Assembly: GCF_000315625.1 (NCBI RefSeq)
Contig: NW_005434665.1
Span: 940,090 to 1,003,647, forward strand
Length of the DNA stretch: 63,558 bases
Source: Guillardia theta CCMP2712
Taxonomy: Eukaryota > Cryptophyceae > Pyrenomonadales > Geminigeraceae
Direction of reading: 5' to 3'
Below are positions 44,980 through 63,558 of this stretch, piece by piece. The notes below the pieces were generated by a model, which did no database searches, was not told the origin of the DNA, and was given only the letters and a program-made list of their open reading frames with translations. Numbering within the stretch: the stretch's first letter is position 1; each line of letters opens with the position of its first letter. The position numbers and the translations under genes were made by a program.

Positions 44980-46207
44980 TCAACATTCTTCAAGTGACTC
45001 AATTTGGCGGCACCTCTTTGGCATGATGTAGTAGTTGTATGGGTGGTCATGGCCGCCAAGGCTTCTGGGGATGATGTGATCGATGTCACAGTCCTGGAAG
45101 CTGTCTACGGGACAGAGGTGAGGATGCGAGAGAAGCCAAGACCTGACCTGCAAGGGGTGAGGCACCGTCAGTGAGGCATAAGCAATGGAGGAGCTTGGGA
45201 AGGAGCACCTGTCTTGTGCTCGTGCAACTATTTCCAGCATACAGCACCAAGTCGTGAATGTAACCGCAGTAGAATCTCTCTGGCTTGTTCCCTCGTGCGC
45301 CTGAAGAACTTGTACTGTTGTGACCTTTTTCACTGGTAGCTGGGATATCCGCAGATATCAATTCCACTTCTTCATCCTCACTACTCGATTCACTCGAGCA
45401 TTGTGCGGCAAAGTTTGCCGAATATTGCACTATGGGCTCTCCCATGTCGTTAGTCTTCGGACTTGAGCTTAGCTGATGGATGTCGGAGAGTCTTGCCTTG
45501 CATGGATAGTCCCGAGCGAGATGCTGCAAGGTCTCCAAAGGTTGTTGCTCTACTGCTGGGGACATGAAGACCTTTTCGTCTATCCATTCTCTTTTCTTTG
45601 CCGACCGCTTATCCGGCTCATCCACTTCCTCCACAAGTTTTGCTTCGTCTGCTGCCTTAGACTGAGTGTCTTTGCAATAACGAGGGAGTTTTGAGCTTAA
45701 TCCGCCTCCCGTGAGTCTCATGCACCCAGGGCTTGCATGTCTTTCCGGATCAATGCGAGGATGGGTAGTTGTAAAAACAGCCTGTGCGTTCTTGTTCTGT
45801 TGAGATGCAACATTCTTGAAAGCAACGCGTTTGTGCTCTGATTCTTGGAGAGCTTTCAACTTCCGTTCAATATTAGGGAGGAGCTCCCAATTTAAATGCT
45901 CCACATTGTCATTCTGACATTTTCTTACTTCTTCAAGATCCGGAGCAATCAAGCAGTTCTGAACATGCTCTCCTGGGATGGCACCCATCAGCATCAAGAT
46001 TCTGTCCCTGACAGATTGCATATTCCGATACCGATCTTTCAGGTCCACATTACTTCGATTGTCAAGAACAGTACCTGCCTTATCTTTGATCTTCTTCCAT
46101 TTGCCGGCACCGAACTGAAGAATACCCTGTCGAAGAGCCTCATTCTCTCTTTCCGTCCATTTTCTGTTCTTTGTTTTGTTCGAATGCCGTTGCTGATCAT
46201 TTTGCAT
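44980..46207 (-). CDS. Myb/SANT (telobox-type) protein with C-terminal HNH motif
   Basis: Exon 1 (46207-45209) starts at ATG with a single Myb repeat: KWTERENEALRQGILQFGAG, KWKKIKDKAGTVLDNRSNVD and LKDRYRNM, the latter close to the VDLKDKWRN telobox of telomere-binding Myb proteins. A 60-base intron (GTGCTCC to TTGCAG) leads in phase to exon 2 (45147-44980), SWLLSHPHLCPVDSFQDCDI, then DHIIPRSLGGHDHPYNYYIM and a stop 10 residues on. DHIIPRSxGG followed by N is the core of an HNH nuclease fold; the usual last His/Cys pair is replaced by KRCRQ, so activity is uncertain. The middle is Ser/Glu-rich. The HNH joins only by splicing, so the fusion depends on that intron. Confidence 0.72.
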
Positions 46208-50984
<4,777 letters not shown>

Positions 50985-50999
50985 GGTAGAGTAAAGCTG

Positions 51000-51125
51000 T
51001 CTCAGATACAAGAGTCAAGCTGTCCCAGATACTTCAGATACAAGAGTAAAGCTGTCTTAGATACAAGAGTCAAGCTGTTTTAGATACTTCAGATACAAGA
51101 ATAAAGCCGCTTTTGATACAAGACA
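51000..51125. repeat. Dimeric tandem repeat of AAGCTGT..AGATACAAGAGT units
   Basis: Units of about 23 and 32 bases alternate (AAGCTGTCTCAGATACAAGA and AAGCTGTCCCAGATACTTCA...), giving about two copies of a 55-base dimer. Lies in the convergent spacer after the methyltransferase stop. Confidence 0.7.
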
Positions 51126-51162
51126 ACACTGAGCATCTAGACAGACTCAACGACCTGACAGC

Positions 51163-51945
51163 TCAAAGCAAGCACTCTCTCTCTCCCCCACCCTCCCCCT
51201 CTGGCTTCTCTTCTTTTGTACTTCCAAAGTTTGACCTTCTCGTTCTGTTTCTCGCGGTGGTGAACAGCGTGGCTGTGACCATGCCCCTCGCTGTGTCTGG
51301 CAGTGGCTCCGACTTGCCGGGCGACAAGGCTGCCGTCGCCTCCACCTCCCAGGTGTGTGCGGTCACAGCCGGCTTGTGCACTGAAGGAGATTCAGAAGAG
51401 GAGGCGGGAGAGCAGCAGACCTTGTCGCGAGAGAGCCCGGCTACTCCTGAGGGGTGGAGGCGCTTGAGACTCGCCGGCGTCTAAACGAGATCCCGCAGAC
51501 TGTCAAGGCACCATCAGCTGACTCCAGCAAGTATAAAAGCAGGAGAGGTGAAAGAGGAGCAAGAGCAGAGAGGAGCGTACAGGAGCCTTGAACTTAGACG
51601 AGTTTCGTTGCTCGTAGGATATCATGTCGTCAGACTTGAAGTGCACGATCCTCCCTCGCTCATCGGGCAACGCCGTGTCAAAGATAGCTTGGCTGCTCAT
51701 ATGCTTCCCGATGGCCTTCCCGTGTCGTATCGCGTCGACTTGTTCGCGGGTGCTGCGTTGGTGACTCCCAGCTCCGATCGCCATCTCCTCCAGCTCCTCC
51801 CGCTTCAGATTCCCGTGCCGTCGCCTCGCCTGCTCCACCGTCTCCTTCTGCTTCTGGACCATCCAGTCCCTCCCGCTCGCCCCGGCTCTCTTGGACGTGA
51901 CGTAGCCCAGGCTGCCCACCTGCCCCATGTCAGACGCTCTGACTC

Positions 51946-51978
<33 letters not shown>

Positions 51979-54900
51979 CCTTGTATCCCGACGGCTCTCT
52001 GTCTTTGGTCAAGATCTTATACTGACTACCCGAAGCCACAGGCACCTCAAACTCCACAAGAGCTTTCCTCGACAGTCCGAAGTAGCTTTCAATGACGCTC
52101 TCCTGCAGTCTCGTCAGCGCCGCTGCGACTCTTGCGCGCCAAGACCTCTCCACTTCCCGCTCCCTCCAGGATGACGATAGGCAGACCCGCGTAGTAGTTG
52201 TCGATAGAGCTTGCACTCTCATCAAGGACGATGAAGTCGATCCCCCCAGCTTGTGCTACTCCCAACTCTTCTTCAGCTGGCTCGACATCTGTCCTGTACT
52301 TTATCCCTATGTTCGAGTCGGCATTCACCGTCTCCTCCTCTTCCTTCAGCTGCTTCACGCGCCGGTAGCATCGGATCGAGATGAAGAGCAAGACCAGGAA
52401 GCAGAAGCCCGACACCACCACAGCTGCGATGCGACCAGCCGTCCACCACTCCGGCGAGGTCTCGAGGTGCTTTGGAAAGCGACCGCAGATGCCAACTGGC
52501 AGAGAGCTGGGGATGGTGGACAGCTGGAGAGGGTTGCTGAGAAGCTTCTGGTCGAGGTCGCCGAGGATCACCAACGCGAAGGGCTGACACATGTCGCTGT
52601 TCATGGCGTTCGGCGAGCTGCCGCGCAGGGAGGTTGCAGAGATTTTGACAAGCACCTCGCTGGCTGAGAGGTTCGACAGCCTGACAGCCTCCACATTGTT
52701 GACAGCGTCGCCTCCGACAGCCCCGTTTCCCCAGTACACTTGACGTCTGCTGCGATCTCGCGGATAGTCGGACAGAGGCTTGGTTCCCTCCGGTGACGTC
52801 ATCATGATCGGGGTGACCTCCAGCATCAAGTCCAGGTTGTTGACCAGCACTGCCGGGGCACCCATAGAGCCTGGAGCATCAGTGTACGCCAACGTCACAG
52901 TCAAGGGGCTTCCCGATGAAGCTGCATAGATCGAGAAGTTGTACATGACAGTCTCATTCAGCGACAGCGATCCCTTCTTGAAGCTGAAGGAAGGTTCGAA
53001 CGAGGCATACTGGCAGGCATGAGACGCCAGATCCCAGCACCGCGTCACGTCGCGCAATCGTTGACAGTAAACGATCAGATCGTTGTTTCCGCACTCAAAG
53101 CTCGCCCCACAATCACTGTTTGACCTGCACAACTGTGCAATGTTGGGGCCTCCAAGGCAAAACTTCGGGGATTGTGACTGGACAGCAGTGAGCCTCAAGC
53201 AACAAAGAGCGATCGACAACTACCTGGTTGAAGTCAGAGACACAACTTGACGGGATGGAAACTATGTCATGATCTAAAGCGATCATGCGAAACGTCTTGC
53301 GCTTTGTTTTGTACGGACATGAGCTGATCTTACTCAAATTTTGTGCACAGACTTCTGAAGAGTAGAACATCGTCGGGATTTCTTTGAAGACTTGTCTAGA
53401 AGGACACGAGCTATTGACAAAACACCTTGGGACCGACAGGTGTCAGTGTATGGCATGCGGAGTGAGATTCCTACCATGAAATGCAGCACGTCTCATCCAA
53501 GTCAGACGAATATCCGACCCCGAGGGGAACGGGTCTTGCCGAGGGATTGGAAGAGAAGATGGTACTGCAGGTTTGCGAACGACCATCTTCCATACTATTC
53601 CATGGTTGGCATGAGGTACCATAATCCTTGCTGAATCTCTCAGAGCCTGCGCTGCTTCTGAACAGCTCTTTGTTTTGCCCAGTGCACTCGCACGTTAAGT
53701 CAACGGGAGGCTGGATCTCTGTGGAGGAGGCGCTTGAGCGAGTTGCTTCAGCAATTCCCAAGGGAAGGACCTTGTCAAGCGAAGGGATCCCGAACCCGAA
53801 GAAACGGCTGGGCCAGGGGTTGAGGTGGGCTTGATTCAGGTCCCCTCCCGACTGATTGAGCACATGCCTTAGGGGGGCCGCGGCTGTCACCAGCATCGCC
53901 TTGACTAGCGCGGCGCTGGGGGAAAGTCGACTGCCGAGCCCCCGGAACCCGAGGGGGTAGAAGCCATCTTCGAAGTACTGCCGGACGAGGGCGGCTAGAG
54001 CCCCGACCTTGGCAGCTGACGATGAAGACCCTGACCTCGCAACGAGGTACGACTCACTCTTGGACGCGTTGTCGCAGCACCTGCAGCCTTTGTTGCCCCC
54101 CGAGATGGGATTCCCGTCTGACCGGCCCGCGATCACGTTCACGCCTGGAGCCACGAGCTCTGGCTTGACCCGAGCAAACTGAAGCTGGTCGAGAGAAGAG
54201 AAGATGCTGGAGGAAGCCGCCTGCTGCGAGACCCCATACCCTCTGCCCGACGTTGCGTCCATCGCTTCTGCACCGAAGTTCTCAGTCAGGTAGCGATCCT
54301 TACAACAAGACGGCTCTCCATAGACTGCACGTGCGGGATTAGCACAAGTGTTGGTTTGATCGACATTGTGAGAACAGTCAGCGGGCCTGCAAAGAAGACT
54401 AGTCACTGTCAACAAGCAAGGTTCGACATTGTTCGATCACCGGCAGCTTGGATCATCTAGATCTGTTGCTGCAATCATGTTCTTGATCCACGACTGAGAT
54501 GTTCCCACTGTCAAACAGTTCTTACAGGTGCCTGGGGAGCTGATCGTGTTGTCTCCATAGAGTCCATTGTCACCCGCCGGAAAGATCACCAGCATATCTG
54601 AATGCCTCGAGACAAAATCATCGATGCTCCATGCGTCGACTGTGTATCGGTTGCAGATGCTGGGCAATTCGTTGATCTTGTAATCACCCGCAACCGACTG
54701 AGCTGGGTCGAAGGACTTGTCCTAAAGCAACAGTCATTGCGGCAAGAGCGGAGCACGAGACAGAGGCACCTGCTGCTTCCACCACAGATAGTCCTCACAT
54801 GTCCAGGGGTTGACGAAGACACGAGAGCCAGCTCCATACGCGGAGGAGAGGAGAGCATCCCCGATGTCAGGTGGGGTCAAGAACAGACTGCCTGAATCCG

Positions 54901-57900
54901 CGATGTCCACAAAGAAAATTTTGGAGTCGGGAGCTAAGCCATCGAACTGCTCGAGTCTGGATGGAGACGAATCAGGATTGAGTGCCTTCCCTGCCATGCT
55001 CGTCGCCACGTGGGTTCCGTGCCCTCCCCTGCTCAGCTTCAGCCGCCGTCCTCCTGCCACCATCTTCACTGACAGTCAACGAGCAGGAGGAGGAAGCAAA
55101 ACCTCTCTGGAGCCCGGGAGGGACGACTCTTTGCCCCGACTGCTGTGGGTTGATCGTCACCACCACCGTCATTGGGGGGTCCATCGTATCGCAAGCTGCT
55201 CCAGCAAAGCCGCCTTTGCACGTGACCGCCTGGACTCCAGCAGGGTATCGATCCTGCTCAGCATGTCACTTGCACAGGCTCTTCGAGCAGCCCACCTGAA
55301 CTTCACCTGGACTCCCAGGTAGGCAGACCCGTCCTTGCGGAGGACCTGCAGGTTGAACTCGAGCATCGACTGGCGTCGGTTGAGCGAGGTTCCCATGTCG
55401 GGAGCCGGAGTGTATTGAAAGTAGGAGAGGGCGCTCTGAAGGCTTCCTTCGTCCATCACTATCTCTACCTGGGTTCTGTTCTTGAAGGGAACGGAGTAGT
55501 TTCTCCCCTCAAAGGTTGCATAGTACGACTGGTTTCCATTCACACCTGCCTCACATCCATCACCTCCGACCCTTGGCCATGCATGTTCGTCTGCTCACCG
55601 GGACTGAGCGCAAACCACGACGGCAGAGCGATGTCGCCTACGCCTCCTTGACGTGTCGAGCTCGAGGTGTCGACGGGCCGCCCCAGCAGCTTCACGGTCA
55701 ACTTGAGAGTTCGATTGAGCCCAGAAGACTCGAACAGCAGCTGCTTGAAGCCGAAGGTGTAGAGCCCTCCAGCTTCAGCCGTCAGGAAGTCCGTCGAGAC
55801 GAGGTACGTTTCTTTCCTTGCTCCACACCACCCGGACGTATTGCACCAGGTTGGTGAGCAGGCGACCTGCGGGCCCGACGGAGACGGGCAGACTCGATCA
55901 GCTTCTGTCATCGCTGCAAGTGCAAACGTCTTGGAGACAGTTCCGTAGGGGAAGAGGTCCAGGTTTCGAATGCGCATGATCGCTGACCCATCAAGTCACT
56001 TGTCACCATCGAATCTTCTAAAATCCTCACCTTGATCAGCTCCCATGCAGTGCTGCATGGAACATCGCGGGGGAAAGCAATGTCCCCCACAGACATTGCA
56101 GAGGTCTAGTTGCCTACCCGAGTCATAGGTGTTGTCACAGTAAGTCTCGTTCCTCAGGTAGCAGACGTCATCTGCTGCAACCGCGTTCGTGTTTCGGTTG
56201 CCAAGGTCAAGCGAGTGAGTGTTCTCGTCCAGCAGGTCTTGACCGTCCTGCTTGTCACTGCAGTTGGTCGATCGAGTGAAGAGCTGGAGAGCAGCCGTGT
56301 GAAGGATAGGGGAGCTGCCGTTGTTCCACACCAGGAGGCGCCATCCATCAGCTGACTGGCGGAGAGGATCGATGACTTGGTGGTGCTGGTATTCCGACAC
56401 GCTCGAAGCAGCGCTCGTCGTCACCCTATGAGTCACCTCAGCCCCTTACCCGCCATCACATGAACCTCACACCTGTAGTTCATGTCCCACCGGTTGGCAT
56501 TCAGGCAGTTCTGATTCCACCAGGATCGGTTCCGCAAGTTGTCAGTCTTAGCGGCTGCTTGCAAGCGTGAACAAAAGGGAATAGAAGGGGGACAAGTACC
56601 GACGGCATAGACTCCATTCTCAAGCACACAAACCCCGAGAGAGTTCATCTCAAGGAGATTCGCTTGTACTGTCAACGAGACGTTCATGTATAGATTGAGG
56701 TTGCGAGCTTGAAAGCTGTCAAGTCTCCAATCTTTGCTGCTCATCGAATCAGACTGGAACAAGAGCATGAGGGTCGCATCACCTATTTGGTTGCAAGTAG
56801 ATGTCGTAGACTTGTCCAGGCTGTAACAATGCTGGCATCTTATCCGTGAAAACGACCGAGTCATAATCTCTTGAGTCTATCCACAACCTCGAGCACATCC
56901 CACATGGTTGACATCCTGACTGCACTTGATAGCCCACAACCTTGCGTCGACTTTGATCCACCCGATTGAATGGAGGAACTCGCGTGTACTCCTCCCACCA
57001 TGCTAGAGTTGTGTTGTACGTGTAATACTCCGCATTCTTCTTGGCATCGCCACCGGATTTGCGCTCCTGTCAGGTGGTCAGTGTTGTCGTGATCGATTGG
57101 AACGCATACAGGAAGGTATTGTGTGGCAAAACATGAAGAGAGCGCAGGCTCCAACAACCTTCCCTCCCAATTCATCATGCAGGTATTGAATGACACTTTG
57201 CCGTTCAGAAACGAAACATTCTTGCATATGTCGACTAAAACCCCCTCGCTGTTCCTGATCGCACGAGGCTTTGGGTATTTTCCTCCTCCTGGATGAAAGC
57301 AACAGATAAGCGGGAGGGTTGTCAAGTCACCGACGAGGTACCTCTGGTGATGTTGCAGAGCTCGTGCATGGCGGTTTGAAGGCTTTGATATCCGGGTCTA
57401 TTGGGCACTGGCAACCAAGCTCTCACTAGTCTCATGGGTTCACCAGCCTCTTACCGTTACCAAACGCCTGGAAGAGAAACTCTCGCACGGGGGGCAAGGG
57501 ATGTCGGTAGTCCACAGGCGCCAACGAGGAGAAGTTGAGCGAGGTGTAGAAGCAGAAGCATTTCTCATACTGAAAGTTCCAAGTCAGCAACTGCTAGGCG
57601 CTCATCGCACCTTGTCACCAGCAGGGCACTAAACACGGACCACTGGAAGCCTGCGGTTGTTTTCAAGTGCTCGGTAGTATTGTCAAGTTCGTCATATGCA
57701 TACGTCTGCTTGCTGACAAACATCTGGACTCCATTGTTCCAAGTGACGTTCCCCCCGCAAGCAGCGCATAGTCGTGCACCTACTTGCAGGGTGCGGAGGA
57801 GAGGACCTCTCAGCGCTGCCCAGCTGTCGACCAGCAGCGCAATGGTCGGGTCACCTCTGAGTGAGAAGACGTAGCCCCGCTCGATGCGATCACGGCGGTC

Positions 57901-58971
57901 TCGGAAGCGAGCATTCAAGGGAGGGTATCGGCTCGGCACTCCCGCAGTTGTGCCAGAGTCTAGCAAGTGCGTATCTCTCGCTGAGAAGAGCATCATCTGA
58001 ATGAACGCACTGAAGTCTCTCTCGCCCAGCAGTCCAGCATAAGCAGACGCTGAGCATGCGCCCAGCCCTTGAAAGGCTCGAGCGGGATTCAAGCAGAACC
58101 AGGGGAAGGAAGGCTGCCACAGCATGCAATTGTCGTAGTCGAGCCCGGTGTCGGAGAGTGAGACTAGCTGACCAGACCCTGTGAGCCCGTTCAGCTTGAG
58201 CAGCAAGCCATCGCTGATCTCGGACTGAAGCCCTGTACCGGACATCAAGATCTTGTCTTCCAGCAGGTTCCTTGCCATGTACACTCCTTGCACCTCCACC
58301 GACAAAACATCCACCAGCTCGCTCACATAACTCACAAACTCAGCAGCCTTGCCCCTCCTGATCCTTGCTGATAGCACCCGACGATTGCTCTCATGCGCGA
58401 CAATGTGTTCGCTGTCTCCTAAGCCTTCTTTATCTACCATGCTCTTGATCACTTGATCAACCTCTCTGTTGTACCTCATGTGATGTGGAAGAAGCAATAT
58501 TTTGAAATCAATCAGACTTTGCCCGACACTTGCGTTTATGGCGCTGAAAATGTCATCATGTGCCATGCTTCCTGATGTTTTTTCTCCTATCCAGATCACT
58601 CCTGGCAGGGTCAGAAGGTGAGCTGCTCGAGATGCTCCTGCTGTGATGAGGAAGGTGTTGTTTGACAAGTACTCCGTCAGCTCATACCCCAGCACGTCTT
58701 CCACCTTTGCCCTCTCCTCCCCGGCAAAGCTTATGGACACTTGCATGTACCATTGCTTCAACTGGTCAGGAGAGCAGAGTTGTTTCTGCTCCTGCCTCCC
58801 ATCCTTGTGCTCGGCTACGGCACAGGAGACGAGGCCTCGTCCTCCTGTCCCGGCACCTTTGCTTGAACTTTTTCCGTGGGCTTCGGTGCAGTGGAGGCTT
58901 GGAGGAGGGTTGTCTGAGAGAGCAGGAGAGAGAGCATGGAGGAGACAAGCGAGGAAGCAGAGGTAGGTCAT
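51163..58971 (-). CDS. Membrane-anchored subtilisin-like (S8) protease, large insert
   Basis: Start ATG 58971 gives signal peptide MTYLCFLACLLHALSPALS. Catalytic Asp is in VSLSDTGLDYDNC (Asp codon about 58150-58152), His in GGHGTHVATSMAGKAL (about 55019), the Asn region in FPAGDNGLYG, and Ser in RSGSSSSAAKVGALAAL (about 54020-54040). About 3.1 kb of multi-exon, Cys-containing sequence with glycosylation sites lies between Asp and His. After Ser comes a beta-rich domain (LTVTLAYTDAPGS, VLVNNLDLMLE), one membrane span (AAVVVSGFCFLVLLFISIRC, about 52420-52360) and a basic/acidic cytosolic tail. A phase-0 splice adds ESVIESYFGLSRKALVEFEV and more to about 51163; this tail joining is uncertain. 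Likely acts outside the cell or in the secretory path; similar TDTGLD-type proteases occur in other protists. Confidence 0.72.
51953..51976. repeat. (AG)n dinucleotide repeat in protease tail
   Basis: Reads CTCTCT on the sense strand and stays in frame (SLSLSLSLSR), so it may be coding or a short intron tract. Confidence 0.6.
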
Positions 58972-59212
58972 CTCATCGACCTCATCCTCGCATGCTTCGC
59001 TCCTCCCTCCTTCTCCTCCACGCCATGGCACTTCACTGACCTCTGGTAGCAACCGGAAGGTCAACGCGGGGATGTGGGCCTTGTGTCATTGCCCGGCGGG
59101 CCCGGCACGTTCGGTCCACTCAGTGATCCTCAGTACCGGGTGGTACATTGGACCCCCTCCTTCCTCTTAAAGAATCTCGGCCCAAGGGGGGGTAGGTAGT
59201 GCACGTGCGGTC
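58972..59212. promoter_or_regulatory. Bidirectional promoter of protease and RRP12
   Basis: 241 bases between divergent ATGs. Holds GCCCGGCGGGCCCGGCACG, TACCGGGTGGTAC and GGGGGGGTAGGTAG, small versions of the GC-island and GGGGTAG themes. Confidence 0.5.

Positions 59213-63558
<4,346 letters not shown>

Noticed and set aside
51548-52174. Plus-strand frame with RERERERE repeat
   Set aside because: Reverse of the minus-strand protease tail; the repeat is the AG dinucleotide run.

Overview
The window is a piece of a nuclear genome from a photosynthetic eukaryote, most likely a cryptophyte of the Guillardia type (inference, no search was run). The reasons are intron-rich genes with very short introns, plastid proteins that begin with an ER-type signal peptide followed by a transit-like stretch (PsbU, a CreA-like protein, fructose-bisphosphatase), and plainly eukaryotic housekeeping genes. 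There is no sign of operons, ribosome-binding sites or CRISPR. Gene models were made by hand-joining exons where splice sites and reading phase agreed, so exon edges are proposals.

Layout, left to right. 1-1482: minus-strand membrane protein with a cytosolic C2-like domain, cut by the window edge. 2764-7651: eIF5B on the plus strand, with an aminoacyl-tRNA-synthetase-type tRNA-binding domain inside its N-terminal extension. 7788-13461: two minus-strand genes, an IQ/Sfi1-like repeat protein and a long coiled-coil protein possibly of the COG/CATCHR type. 13561-14501: FKBP-like TPR protein, divergent from the last. 14699-17577: double DUF1538 membrane protein (minus). 19318-20062: RING-finger protein. 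20286-21429: plastid CreA-like protein (minus). 22977-23912: PsbU. 24341-26183: fructose-1,6-bisphosphatase (minus). 29036-29553: small secreted protein. 30754-33881: NOL11-like U3 snoRNP factor. 34118-44200: a cluster of nested and truncated copies of one non-LTR-like retroelement, with an assembly gap. 44363-44435: tRNA-Arg(ACG). 44980-46207: Myb/HNH protein (minus). About 46711-50984: TPR methyltransferase (plus), with a second gap inside an intron. 51163-58971: large membrane-anchored subtilisin (minus). 59213 to the end: RRP12 (plus), cut by the window edge.

Three genes (eIF5B, NOL11, RRP12) serve ribosome production and translation. Three (PsbU, CreA-like, FBPase) serve the plastid. Intergenic DNA repeats a few themes: clusters of CTACCCC/GGGGTAG, runs of a CAAACTTTGAAAC-like word, and very GC-rich palindromic islands. 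Introns often carry pyrimidine-rich microsatellites just before the 3' splice site.

Most striking points: the tRNA-binding domain fused into eIF5B, the Myb plus HNH fusion, a set of GC-AG introns plus one possible GA-AG intron, and a retroelement family whose 5'-truncated copies share one 3' end and in one case are flanked by a short target duplication.
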